Assembly: GCA_021464415.1 (NCBI GenBank)
Contig: CM038469.1
Coordinates: forward strand, 30,683,736-30,747,735
DNA length: 64,000 nucleotides
From: Lonicera japonica
Lineage: Eukaryota; Streptophyta; Magnoliopsida; Dipsacales; Caprifoliaceae
Direction: 5' to 3'
In this document: positions 24,401 to 36,299 of the stretch, piece after piece
Position numbering within the stretch: position 1 is the first letter of the stretch
Layout: each line of letters starts with the position of its first letter
Notes under the pieces: model-generated
Told to the model about the DNA's origin: nothing
The model's database searches: none
The model's input: the letters and a program-made list of their open reading frames with translations, nothing else
Program-made: the position numbers and the translations under genes

Positions 24401-25663
24401 AAATTATAACGGTTCTCAACCGTTGTTAAATCTGTAAGTGCCGCTGAATGTTACTAAAAATTTGAAGACCGAAGTAAGTTTTAATAAGTTCTAGTGACTG
24501 TTATAAAAATTATAAGTGTCTACAACACTTGCAAAATATTTTTCAAAAGCGTTACAAATTTCACATTTTGGTGTAGTGAAGAACTCAAAAATCCAAACGC
24601 AAAATAAAAATGTTAAGGGAAAAGCAAAGACCAATCGGGAAAATCTTAAAACCAATCAGGCTTCATCGATTACAGGGTTTCCCTAGCAGGTGGATTGGTC
24701 ACAAGATTACACGGGTCGGTCTTTTTAGTGCACAAATTAGTCTTAACAACAGACCGATTGGTATTCAGGTAAATTTAATCGGTCTTCAAGGCTTCCGAAT
24801 TGATCTTTAGGTCATACCAATCGGTCTTCGAGGTGAGAAGCCTAATCTTCCACTATATCAACCAAAACATAATAGAAGAAGAAAAAAAAAGCCCCCGAAT
24901 AGGGGCAGAGCAAGGCAAAGAGCCAAGAACTCGAAAGAAAAAAAGAGAGAACATGAGAGAGAGCAAATGCTCGAAGATATACTTAGAATAGACGTGAATT
25001 AGATTTAAAGATAGGAACATCTTGTATCCGAAATTCTTAGACTAGTTTGTAATACATTTTCATTTTTAATCGAAACAAAAGCTTTGTCTTCAGAAATACG
25101 GTATTTTGTTAATCTCTCTAAATTCGTCTTTAATTTATTGAATGCCTCCACGTGTATATAAATTGTTTTGAATGTTGTATATAACAAACATATTACGTAC
25201 ATATTAAATAACTTGAAATTGGATCTAGAATGCTTGTATGACACATAAATTAATTATGGATTAGAATTGAACTGTAAATGCATTATTATACCTTAAATCT
25301 GCTTGTAATCAGCCCCTGCAAACTCCCTTGCACCGAAACTTGAAAATTCAGTACCTGTTATAAGAAGACCGATTGGTCTTTTGTGTAATTTTTATTTTTT
25401 GCCTCGAAAACTGTGCCATCATTCCAGCATATTAATAAAACCAATATATATGCATATTTGGGCCAAAAACAGTAGGAAAATATAAAACAAGTGATAACTA
25501 AGCATATCCATTTAGAAGTTGAAAGGGCAACGCGGATGCCTAATACCTTCCCGCGTCATAACATAGTTCTCGAACCCAACCTGATTGCGTAGACTATGTT
25601 GTACTCCAAAAGGGTACAAAAACACACTTTTGTCCGTTTTCTTAAAAAATGTATTGGCGACTC
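21494..25663 (+). mobile_element. candidate Ty3/gypsy (Tat/Ogre-type) LTR, interrupted by CACTA
   Basis: TGGCGACTC at 25655-25663 matches the start of the tRNA-Arg primer site used by plant Tat/Ogre elements. The preceding phrase AATACCTTCCCGCGTCATAA near 25540 resembles the conserved end of such LTRs. Upstream, GATCGGTCTTC / GACCGATTGGT motifs recur at 21570-21760, 24630-24840 and 25370 on both sides of the CACTA insertion, tying the flanks into one unit. The left LTR border and any gag/pol were not found, so the span is provisional. Confidence 0.4.
21972..24578. mobile_element. CACTA (En/Spm-type) element, non-autonomous, 2.6 kb
   Basis: The element begins CACTACACCAAAA at 21972 and ends TTTTGGTGTAGTG at 24578. 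These are perfect 13-bp inverted repeats starting with CACTA, with a 3-bp target duplication AAG on both sides (21969-21971 and 24579-24581). Subterminal repeats of the TATAAGTGT / ACACTTATAA kind are concentrated in the first 230 and last 150 bases, as expected for transposase binding. No transposase ORF is present. A 69-codon frame at 24168-24377 inside has no recognisable relative. Its right 1.07 kb occurs again at 37352-38423. Confidence 0.92.
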
Positions 25664-25739
25664 GAAGATTGTTGCAAACTGAGCCATGAGCCGGAAGGCG
25701 CGAGGGGGGGGGGGTGTCTCCCGTCAGGATTCTCATAGC

Positions 25740-27220
25740 ACCATTTGATTAGTTATTATGTTCTGGACAATTGGTGCAAAATCTATTTTAGTAACTTGAA
25801 TTTTGTTATTCTCTATTTTCTATTGGTGCAAAATATGTTTTATCACCATGAACAAAAACTCGATCCGCCTGACCTTAGCCGACTCCAATGCGCTTGTTAT
25901 AATAATTATATAATGTTATAAAGATATTATATTGAAGTTGAGTTTGGTCAAATGAGTTAAATTTATGTAGACCTAAACTTATGCCGGGTTTTTGTTGTGA
26001 AACCCATACTCGACACAGTCTTAATTTTTTATTTTGTGACAAACCCAGATTACTAGTATTTTGTAGGATGGTGAAACTCAATATGCATGATTCGCTGATT
26101 AGAAAGAACTTGACCAACTAGTGGTGCTAATTTTGTTTTAAAAACTTCAACATGCATCTTTTTAGTTTTTATTATATGCATAAATCGAACTCATTTTATC
26201 CCACCTCAACTCCTAACACGTTATAATTATTTAATATTTTAAAAAATTATCTTTATGTCAAGTCGGGTCAAGTCGAAACAAGTCAAATGGGTTAATTTTT
26301 TTTTGAAAAAACCGTCTATCTAGATAAGAATTAAACAAAATAATATAGAATATTCATGGTTTAAAAAATATTATAAATTCTAAATATCGTAAATAACCTA
26401 AATCCATCTTGAAAAGAATCGAAATAAAAAAAATTGTAGTACGTTTTATACTACAACCTTTAAAGTTATAAACATATTTAAGAATAAAAAATAATTCACC
26501 AAAATATTTTTTAACTAATATTTGGAAACTGAGAGACAAATATTCATAATTAACGATTCTTCATTAATTGGGAATATAATTTTATTTAATTAAATGGTAT
26601 GGAAATAAATTGTAATTTGGACATACTTGAAATGCTTTCAAATTTAATGGGATAATAAGTAGCCTTAATTATGCTTTAAATTATCGGTATACCATGGTAC
26701 TTATAAGCCACTAAATGTAATAGATAAAGAGTTAAGGACAAATCCTAGCTAGCCACCAGGTAAATTATAAGCAGGTAGATTAAAAAATAAAGAGTTAAGG
26801 TCAACTTATTTATTTATTATTATTAATTCGTTATTATGTGCCAATAAAAAAATAGGACTCTTAATTTGAAATTTTTCAAAAAGGAAGGTGTCACTCTTAA
26901 TTTGAAACATAGTGTATAATTTTTACTAATGCTAATAATAGTATTCAATTTTGTGAATACCAAGACAAATAATTCTAAAAGTAATGACATAATATGTTAT
27001 TAATTTAATTAACATTTTTATTCACAAGACACTAAAAAATTGTTTTGACAATAGGTGTAACATTTTTTATATCTAAAACTTCTTCGATTTTGTTTGCACT
27101 TTCAATGGTATACTTTTGTTCGTGTGAAAGTAAAGATTAAAGATTGATAACTAAATCTCAGTGGTTATATTATAAAGACTTTTTTTATTAGAAAAATAAA
27201 AAAAAGGGAGCATATTTTAG
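25740..27220. other. AT-rich intergenic DNA, no gene seen
   Basis: No coding region or clear repeat border was recognised. The stretch is shared with copy B (about 39585-41068), including its most divergent part. Confidence 0.4.
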
Positions 27221-30027
27221 AGTTTTTGGTCAAAATAAGGTGTTTTTAAAACTTATTTCATAAAATAGGGTACTTTTGAGCTTATTTGGAAAAATGGGGT
27301 TAACATAAAAACGTGAGACCTTCTCACGTTTTTAACCATAAAAACGTGATACCAAATGCCTATTTTACAAAAAAAATAAAATTCAATTCGTAAAAGTGTG
27401 AGATGGTCTCACGTTTTTACCTATAAAAACGTGATTTGTTCTCACGTTTTTATGGGTAAAAACGTGAGAGCTTCTCACACTTTTATGGTAAGTAATTTTT
27501 TTCCTCTCCGTTAATTCCCGCCCCTCCATATATGCTCTTATATTTTTTTCTTATATCATTTAATGTCTTCTTTATTTCAAATAATTTTTTTAATTCATTC
27601 TCACATTTTCCCTTTTTTTTAATCACATGAGATTTATGAAGTCACGTTTTTATGCTCTTATTTTTTTCTATATTATTTGTTTTTGTCTTTATTTAATGAA
27701 TAAATTATTTTTGATTCACTCTCACATTTTTTTTTCTTTTTTAATCACATGAGATTGATGAAGCCATGTTTTTATGATTTTTTTTTCTATATCATTTGTT
27801 TTTGTTTATATGTAATGTTTTATCGTAAGTCCACTTTTCTTCATGTATCTTTTTAAATAATTTTGTTAAATAAAATTAGTAGTTATCTTTCTTGTGTCTA
27901 AATAATTAAATTAATAGAAATAGTAGATAGGAAAATATAATTCATATTTTAATAATAATTGAACAATCAAAGTAAGATAAGTCCTAAGATTAAAATACAA
28001 AATAAAAAAATAATTAAGAAAAAATAATTGTTTCCATGAAATAAAGATGAAAACAAATGATATAGAAAAAAAAAATCATAAAAACATGACTCCATCAATC
28101 TCATGTGATTAAAAAAGAAAAAAAAAATGTGAGAGTGAATCAAAAATAATTTATTCATTAAATAAATAAAAATACAAATGTTATAGAAAAAAAATAAGAG
28201 CATAAAAATGTGACTTCATAAATCTCATGTGATTAAAAAAAAAGGAAAAAATCTGAGAATGAATTAAAAAAAAATTATTTGAAATAAAGAAGACATTAAA
28301 TGATATAAGAAAAAAATATAAGAGCATATATGGAGGGGGGGGGGGGGGGGGGGGGAAAATTAGCGAAAAAATTTACTTAGCATAAAAGTATGAGAAGCTC
28401 TTACGTTTTTACGAGTTTTTGGTTAAAATAGGGTACTCTTAAAACTTATTTTGTAAAATAGGGTATTTTTGAACATATTTAGAAAAATGGGGTTGACATA
28501 AAAACGTGAGACCTTCTCACGTTTTTAACCATAAAAACGTGATATCAAATGCCTATTTTACAAAAAAAATAAAATTCAATTCCTAAAAGTGTGAGATGGT
28601 CTTACGTTTTTACCTATAAAAACGTGATTTGTTCTCACGTTTTTATGGGTAAAAACGTGAGAGCTTCTCACACTTTTATGGTAAGTAATTTTTTTCCTCT
28701 CCGTTAATTCCCGCCCCTCCATATATGCTCTTATATTTTTTTCTTATATCATTTAATGTCTTCTTTATTTCAAATAATTTTTTTAATTCATTCTCACATT
28801 TTCCCTTTTTTTTAATCACATGAGATTTATGAAGTCACGTTTTTATGCTCTTATTTTTTTTCTATATCATTTGTATCTTTCTTTATTTAATGAATAAATT
28901 ATTTTTGATTCACTCTCACATTTTTTTTCTTTTTTAATCACATGAGATTGATGGAGTCATGTTTTTATGATTTTTTTTCTATATCATTTGTTTTCGTATT
29001 TATTTCATGGAAACAATTATTTTTTTTAATTATTTTTTTATTTTGTATTTTAATCTTAGGACTTATCTTACTTTGATTGTTCGATTATTATTAAAATATG
29101 AATTATATTTTCCTATCTACTATTACTATTAATTTAATTATTTAGACACAATAAAGATAACTACTAATTTTATTTAACAAAATTATTTAAAAAGATACAT
29201 GAAGAAAAGTGGACTTACGATAAAACATTACATATAAACAAAAACAAATGATATAGAAAAAAAAATCATAAAAACATGGCTTCATCAATCTCATGTGATT
29301 AAAAAAGAAAAACAATGTGAGAGTGAATCAAAAATAATTTATTCATTAAATAAAGACAAAAACAAATAATATAGAAAAAAAATAAGAGCATAAAAACGTG
29401 ACTTCATAAATCTCATGTGATTAAAAAAAAAGGAAAATGTGAGAATGAATTAAAAAAAATTATTTGAAATAAAGAAGACATTAAATGATATAAGAAAAAA
29501 ATATAAGAGCATATATGGAGGGGCGGGAATTAACGGAGAGGAAAAAATTTACTTACCATAAAAGTGTGAGAAGCTCTCATGTTTTTACCCATAAAAACGT
29601 GAGACCATCTCACACTTTTACGAATTAAATTTTATTTTTTTTGTAAAATAGGCATTTGGTATCACATTTTTATGGTTAAAAACGTGAGAAGGTCTCACGT
29701 TTTTATGTCAACCTCATTTTTCCAAATAAGCTCAAAAGTATCATATTTTACGAAATAAATTTTAAAAATACCCTATTTTAACCAAAAACTCCGTTTTTAC
29801 CCGTAAAAACGTGAGAACAAATCACGTTTTTATAGGTAAAAACGTGAGACCATCTCACACTTTTACAAATTGATTTTTTTTTTTTTTTGTAAAATAGGCA
29901 TTTGGTATCACATTTTTATGGTTAAAAACGTGACAAGGTCTCACGTTTTTATGTCAACCCCATTTTCCTAAATAAGTTCAAAAATACCCTATTTTACAAA
30001 ATAAGTTTTAAGAGTACCCTATTTTAC
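27221..30027. mobile_element. 2.8-kb foldback element with nested inverted repeats
   Basis: Left end GAGTTTTTGGTCAAAATA at 27221. The outer arms pair: the left part running through AAAACTTATTT, AAAATAGGGTA and AAAAATGGGG is the reverse complement of the right end at 29930-30027. Dozens of TCTCACGTTTTTA / TAAAAACGTGAGA motifs form smaller palindromes. The order of parts is arm, spacer, inverted spacer (about 27221-28330), then again arm, spacer, inverted spacer and inverted arm (28400-30027), so two fold-back units are joined. There is no coding capacity. It resembles foldback or long-TIR Mutator-like non-autonomous elements. A target duplication was not identified. Confidence 0.75.
28335..28355. 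repeat. poly-G run, 21 bases
   Basis: Twenty-one G in a row replace the GGGGCGGGAATTAACGGAG phrase found at the equivalent place of the other arm (29518 onward). In copy B the same run is longer and contains one A. Its true length is doubtful. Confidence 0.9.
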
Positions 30028-30474
30028 GTATGCATACTAAATTTTATTTATAATTTCTTCAAGTAAGGAGTTAGATAATAGAACACTTTTACGGGTCTTT
30101 TATGTTAACATCCGCTCAAAAATAAAATAAAATCTGTGGGTCTGTAATTTCCTGTGCGGCTTGCCCACTACCGACAGTCAATATACACAATCAAAGAAGG
30201 TACAGGTTGATCACATGTTCAAATTTATAACGTGGGGCTAAATTTTAATTTGTTGGACAAAAGTAGTTGTAGGATCCAAACGCAAGTTATTTACTATTTA
30301 GTACGATATTTGGCGTACCTAACTTAAGGGTCTGTCGGAGAGGCCGTTAACTATCGTTATAAGTTCTTTAATTAGTCTTTTTGGTCCTTTCAAAGTCTTA
30401 TAAACGTATAAGAGCATTCATTATTCTATACGTTTCCCTTCTGGGCTCGCTGAGAAAACTAGGACACGTGTTGA

Positions 30475-30788
30475 CAACGAGAGCTTCCTTACCTTCCGGC
30501 TCCACCATTTACTAGTAGGGGGGAATTAAAAACATTCCCCAGCCTACTGTAATGGCCTTGCGGTTGCCGTAAAATATTTAGCGGGGTATCCATCTCATAA
30601 TATTTGGTTACGTAATTGTCTCACAATATCTGCCTTTGTTATAATATTTGTCGTATATTATAAGGCAGATACATAAATACTGTACTAATTAGGTGACCTA
30701 TTAATTTCTTTTTTCAAAAAGTTGTGTACCCTATATAAAAAAAATGACCGCAAATTAAACGACTGGAAACTAATGTTATCTATATAAA
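30475..30788 (+). promoter_or_regulatory. reductase gene promoter, copy A
   Basis: A G-box CACGTG at 30475-30480 (context ACACGTGT) is followed directly by a W-box-like TTGAC. TATA-box candidates are TATATAAA at 30732-30739 (115 bp before the ATG) and TATATAAA at 30781-30788. Either could set transcription start; the first gives a normal 80-bp leader that contains the GA repeat. The matching sites in copy B are at 44322 and 44592. Confidence 0.5.
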
Positions 30789-30800
30789 TCAACCGAAAGT

Positions 30801-30803
<3 letters not shown>

Positions 30804-30845
<42 letters not shown>
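30804..30845 (+). repeat. (GA)n tract just before the start codon, copy A
   Basis: About 21 GA units end one base before the ATG at 30847. The same tract sits before the ATG in copy B (44663-44705). A GA tract preceded by CA repeats lies at the equivalent place in the downstream paralogue (63148-63198). Leader GA/CT tracts can affect transcription in plants; this is not shown here. Confidence 0.9.
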
Positions 30846-30846
<1 letters not shown>

Positions 30847-30849
<3 letters not shown>

Positions 30850-31014
30850 GAGAGCTGGAAAATACTTGTATTCGGAGGGACAGGTTACATTGGAAGGCAT
30901 ATGGTGAAGGCAAGTGTGTTGTATGGGCATCCAACTTATGTCTATACTCGCCCCAATTCAACCCACACTGACTTGCTTCAAGAGTTCCAATCCATGGGCG
31001 TCATTCTTGTCAAA
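30847..31014 (+). CDS. eugenol/isoeugenol synthase-like exon 1, copy A
   Basis: There are 56 codons from [16 protein letters not shown] to MGVILVK, with donor GT at 31015. GGTGYIG (residues 10-16) is the NADPH-binding glycine motif of PIP-family reductases. TRPNS at 40-44 is the family segment after strand 2. The frame is intact here, unlike the nearly identical copy B exon. No exon 2 follows before the sequence breaks off into a retrotransposon and a gap, so this exon either belongs to the other haplotype of the gene at 44706-55394 or is a stranded duplicate. Confidence 0.85.
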
Positions 31015-31145
31015 GTACATATAATCCCTCTTTCTCTTTTTCTGTTTACATGTATAATATATACACACATGTACAATGAAGTTTTAGAAAGAGTTTTTTT
31101 CTTTTAACTAAAGAACTCACTTCCTGTTTTAAGAGGGTAAATGAT

Positions 31146-31398
31146 TGAATTTTTTTATAAAATTTGGTGGGGATCGAATGATCTTCATGATTAATAGACC
31201 AACTCCACCAAATTTCATCAAAAAATTCAACTAGAGAGTAGGTGTTCTAAAAGTCTAAAAGTTCAATGGTCCAAATGCAAGCATATATATCAATCTTTAG
31301 TTCGCCCGCATCTTGTTTGAATATTTTGATGAAATTTGGTGGAGTTGATACTCATCATGACGATCATCCCCACCAAATTTAATTAAAAAATTCAACCA
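31146..31398. repeat. hairpin module, two GAAATTTGGTGG hairpins
   Basis: Hairpin 1 (about 31146-31231) pairs AAAATTTGGTGG with CCACCAAATTTCATC. Hairpin 2 (about 31318-31398) pairs GATGAAATTTGGTGGAG with CCCCACCAAATTTAAT. The spacer contains CATATATATCAATCTTTAGT. The same hairpin-spacer-hairpin order, diverged, is found at 31850-32050, and a single hairpin lies at 8318. Confidence 0.65.
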
Positions 31399-31445
31399 TT
31401 TATCACCTCAAAAGAAAAAGTCCAAAGATGTCACTAGAGAATAAT

Positions 31446-31560
31446 GAGACCTTTTAAGTTAAAACCTTATACCTGTGGCTCAAAGTTGTTGGGGACAATA
31501 TCGTTAATTATTATGAACGCAGACCGGGGGGGTCCAGTTTGTGCCATGGACTCGGCCCAT
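31446..31560 (+). repeat. LTR fragment, same family as 2905-3055
   Basis: GACCTTTTAAG, CAATATCGTTA, GACCGG and GTGCCATGG follow each other as in the reverse complement of 2930-3055. Short open frames on both strands here are by-products. The copy B counterpart starts at about 45308. Confidence 0.4.
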
Positions 31561-31849
31561 GTGCCAGTGGATACAACAGATATACCATTAGATGTTTTTA
31601 AAATAGAAGTCGTGAGTAGCGATTTTGGTATGACTATAAAATTATGAAACTTATATTTACGCTTCGGCAATTACAATAAAAAGTAATGCTTAAAAATGAC
31701 ATAAACCCATGAGAAGTATGAAAGGTAAAATGGATGAAATTTCATGAAACTTGATATAATATTTTATATATGTATAACCCTACTCCAAAAAGAACACAAT
31801 AATCTTTTTAGGAAAAAGGTCTGTCCATTTCGGGTGGTAAATGATGATT

Positions 31850-32050
31850 ATTTTTTTCATGAAATTTGTTCGAGAGTGTAATCATTTTCACCAAATATCA
31901 TTAAAAGATTCAATTTAGATTTAATTATGGCAGAAAATGAACATATATATCAATCTTTTATTGCACCCACTTCCACATTAATTATTTTAATAAAATTTTG
32001 TGGAGATGATTTACTAATTATATAGATCATTTCGACCAAGTTTTACAATT
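31850..32050. repeat. diverged hairpin module
   Basis: CATGAAATTTGTTCG pairs with CACCAAATATCATTA (31858-31910). After a spacer with CATATATATCAATCTTTTAT, a second weaker hairpin (TAAAATTTTGTGGAGATGA with TCATTTCGACCAAGTTTTA) follows at about 31988-32045. Confidence 0.5.
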
Positions 32051-34478
32051 TTTTTTTATCATTTTACCATCCAAAATAAATTATCTCTCTTATTTTTTTA
32101 TAAAAAGATGTTCGTGTTTTTTAAAGCGGGCCTCATATATAGTATGATATAAAAATTTATGAAGTAGCCGTAAAAGCAAAAAGAATCATTTTATTAAATA
32201 AATACCAAAGCCTAGATATGTCCATCCCCGTTACTTAAATAATTAATTAATACATATACTTTTCTTTTTTTCTTTTTTCTGGAAAACGTCCTTTTCATAA
32301 GGAATAACAATATACATAAGATCATGCAAACATTTTATAAAGGTACATTTTATAATTTGTGCAACCTCTTGATTTTGAATGCTGTCTAGTATCATGGCAA
32401 ATCTAAGCTCTTAATTATATTTTTAATTCTCAAATTAAGCATTAGTATTAAACAAATATTTGTGTGTCCCGGTGTAAATATATTTCTAGTTTTGTTTTTT
32501 CATATACAAGAGATTAATTGTCTTTATTAAAATCGACGTATATGATACCTAATAAGTCTTGATAGTATACTAAAATTTTTAAATGTTATAAATCTATCAA
32601 AAATATTACTCACGCTTTGTATATAATATAAATTATTTATAAATAGTAATAATATGTGTGTGATTTCTTGTAAGCAGACATCTTCCCCTCCAACTTTAGA
32701 AAAAACTTTATGTCTATCCACGGCTTCTATGAAAAAATGAAATAAAAATTGATCAAACCTTTTACCTTCTCCCTTCCCTCAAATGATCACTTACTAAGAA
32801 TCCATTTGATAACAACATGAAAAAAATAATAAAAATAATTGATTTTTGTAAGAAGTTGAAAAATAAGTTAAAACATGTGGGAAGATATCTTCTTACTTTA
32901 TTACTTTTTTTATGAAGAAATTTTCTTTGGTGGTTATGGAACAAAACCTTTTCACAAAAAAAATTATGAAAGATACAGAACATCTACTTATAACGTGAGC
33001 ATGAGATATAGAGAATATTTCATTACATGCTCAACTTATTTTTAAACTTCTTACTCAAATTAAATATTTTATTTTTTTCATATAATTAAAAATCGGAGCA
33101 TAAATTAACAATTCCTTTGATATTCAAAAGGCAACTCAAATTATTTAACGTACGTGCATTGATAAACACCTATATTGATCAGTCAGCGAAGTGATAGCTG
33201 TGTGAATTTTAACCTATTAACCAGTACAAATAGTCCCATCCCAATATGTGGCAGAGAACAAACAAAAAAATCAGTACACATCTAACACATCGTGTACCAC
33301 CCCACTTCTTTATATCTATCCACGGTTTCTATATTAGCTAGCTTTTTGCACCATTTTTGTTTAGGAAAAATTAAATATTATGCATAACAACTTTTTGTGC
33401 ATTATTTTTTCTGTATAATTATTTTATTTGAAAATAAAAAAAAAATAACTCTGGCTTTTTGTATAATAAGCTTTATAGACTTTTTTTTAATACATATATT
33501 TAACATTACTGTTATTTTACACATGAAGTGTTAACATATACTAGAAATAGGGATGAGTTTTCTTACCTATCTCCCCTCTCTCCCCATGGTTGACTACTTT
33601 AAATATTCGTATACCGTTTATATATATAAAATAACTAGTTAATGCCCGTGCCTACGGCATGATTCAATTGTGCCTATATGTAATTAGTTTCACTATCTAA
33701 AATTATATTTATTACTACTTTTTTTTATATCTATAATTACTTGTAATTTTATTTTTTTTATCTCATATTAAGAGTTCTTATTCCAATTTTTTTTATTTTT
33801 CAAAGAAATTAATTTTAACATTATCCTAAAAAAAGTAATAGTATACTTTTAATTTGAATAAGCGGAATTAAATTTTCCCATGTGGCAGTAATTTTAATTT
33901 TTAATCTTAACCAAATTTTAAAAATATAATTGCATGCCTATTATTCAAATAGTGGTAGAGTAAATTAAATCTGATTAATTGCACTTCCGTTATAATTAGG
34001 GATGGAAAATTGCCTAATTCGAAGGGTTTTCGACTAAGCAAACCTCAATATAGGGCGGACTCTTTCTATTTTATTTTATAATTTGAAAAAGTATGGGTGC
34101 TAAATAGATTAAGTTCAAGTTCACATAAATACTGTCCATTTGACTCAACTCTATTGAATTATAACATTTTTTCTTTAAAATAACCTTATGATTCAATCTA
34201 ATTACAACTGCTAAGAAGGGAAATAGTGAGTTGAGATTTATACGTATAGTATAGTAAACTGGGTAGATTTATTATTTGTTTTTTAAATAAATATACTTTT
34301 AGTCAAGTTTAGTTTTAATCATATTTTTAGATATTTGGTAAAACCTTAAACTCAACTATTGATCCCCTAAAGTTAATTCCAACATAATCCATTTATATAT
34401 TTCCATTAATACCTTTCGGATTTTTAAAATTTAGAAATTATAAATCACATATAGAATAAACATATGCCAAGACAATAA

Positions 34479-35986
34479 TGCAGGTCGGATTACAACCCTA
34501 GAGGGGGGGGGGGGTGTGAATAGGATTTTTAAGACTTAATGCGGAATTAAATTAGAAAACTTTTCGAAAATATTTAAGAAAAACAATTTTGCTAAACAAA
34601 TTTATTCAAGGAATTAAGCAAATAAACAACACAAGAGCAAATAATCAAACAATCTCAAAGCAAGTAATAATGTAGTAATTAAATAGAGAAATTGAGTAAG
34701 AAAGATTAAACCAATCGAAGTCCAAGATTTTTTGTCCACACGGTTCGGCGTTCCCCTAGTCCGCGCTCGGTTAGTTTCCCCGAGAATTTCCACTATAACC
34801 GATCTCCTTCCGGGTGAAGACCAAACCTCTACAAGTGTATTTCTTATCACACACTCTCACAAGTATTGAAAACACCTTCAATACTTTCACAAGATAACCC
34901 TCTTGCTAATTCTATGAGATACACCTCTCACAAAAATGATTTGAACAAGTTTGGTGACAAACACCAATGTACAATAGCTCTCGTGTATAATGAATTACAT
35001 TGAAGCTCACACTAAGAGATATCAAAATTGATCAATGAATATTAGCTCAAAGAATGAAAGGATTGATCAATAAATAGCTTATATACTTGAATAATGAAGA
35101 TATGTGTAAAATGAGTTTATATGATCATTCAAGTTGTTTTTAAAAATGAGTTTAAGAACTCATATTTATAGGTGGAAAAGATTGTAGCCGTTTGTAGTGG
35201 ATAAATAATTAATTGGGCCGAAATTGCACATTTAGCGAAGTTCCAACGGCTAGTTTTTGCTGAGGGAGTCGGCTCCTGAGACTTCATGGAGTCGGCTCCA
35301 TGACATTTCCAGGAGGGAGTCGGCTCCATCATTTTCATGGAGTCGGGCTACATTGGCACTGGTTTTGGGGATTTTGTGCAATTTTCCAACTTTTGCATTT
35401 TGGGCTCCAAATTTGATTTTAATGCTTGGGGAATGTCAAAAATAGGTTTCCAAGACTTCTAAAATAGTTTTTGTGCCAAAAATCATTTATATAAAATTAT
35501 AATGAAATTATTCAAGATGACTAGTTTTCGGTAAAATATGTTTTCAAGGATAAAATTAGTTTTGATCAATCTAGTCATGGTTAAAGCTTTCTATGAGCTA
35601 TATAAATGATCAATGATACCTTTTACATAAAATCTAAGCACTCACTTAATATATAAATGCTTCGGTCTTCGTGATGCTTGAATTTCTTGCGTGTATCTTC
35701 ACTTGATTGATGCTCTTGGTTCTTTCTTGTTCTTGTTAGCTTGTAGGGCATGTTGAGATCATATTTGACTTTGTAAATCACTTGTGAATCTCTAAAGTTG
35801 ATTTCTTGTGAATGAATGGCCGTTTGTAGGGCTTGTGTGAAAATATGATTGCTTCGGTTTGACGTTACACTTGGTCGGAAGGTGTTTCGGTTAAAGTGGC
35901 TATTATCATTGAACAACCGAGTTAAATAACACAATATTAACTTATTGTAATTATCAAAATAAGATTAATTGACTTTAAGGTCAACA
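34479..35986 (-). repeat. 3' LTR, 1508 bp
   Basis: Bounded by TGCAGGTCGG at the left and GGTCAACA at the right on the plus strand (TG...CA). The left edge coincides exactly with the end of the 11-kb duplicated block. The right edge abuts the polypurine tract. Confidence 0.7.
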
Positions 35987-36299
35987 ATCTCCCCCTTTTG
36001 ATGTGACAATAGAGTTAATGTGTGTTTAAAAAATGGATATAAAATATAAGCATATGATAACATGCTCCCCTAAATAGGTGCATATATAAAATTTATACAA
36101 GTAATTAATGAAATGAAAGGTACTTGCATAGATAGTGAAGTTCAAATTTAAACAAAACACATTATGATGTTCTTGATAAGCATAAAACAAACTTAATAGT
36201 TTCTTAAACAAGCATAAAGAAAATAACCATAGCATAATAAAGATAAACATAGAAAATAAAAGAGTGTGTACCATTCTCACTCATGACACACACAACACA

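Larger units (their letters stand above)
23512..34479 (+). repeat. 11-kb duplicated block, copy A
   Basis: From TTTATAATAAGTGGTTAAAT at 23512 to the last shared base at 34479, this 10,968-bp stretch matches 37352-48338 in order and orientation. Differences are mainly one-base changes in homopolymer runs, with a few divergent spots such as around 26310-26420. It contains the right part of the CACTA element, the Tat-type primer site, the foldback element, the reductase promoter and exon 1, and 3.5 kb of intron 1. It ends at the TG of an LTR retrotransposon. Confidence 0.95.
31015..34479 (+). other. intron 1, copy A, truncated
   Basis: AT-rich intronic DNA with no exon. It holds hairpin modules (see 31146 and 31850), an LTR fragment at 31446-31560, and the phrase ACTAGTTAATGCCCGTGCC at 33635. 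The rest shows nothing recognisable. It is collinear with 44875-48338. Confidence 0.7.

Noticed and set aside
30685..30961. Minus-strand frames over the reductase exon 1
   Set aside because: Antisense shadow of exon 1 plus poly-Ser/Leu from the GA repeat.
33634..33660. Phrase ACTAGTTAATGCCCGTGCC, similar to 15385 and 1292
   Set aside because: Reminiscent of common plant transposon termini, but no matching second end or target duplication could be found, so no element is called.
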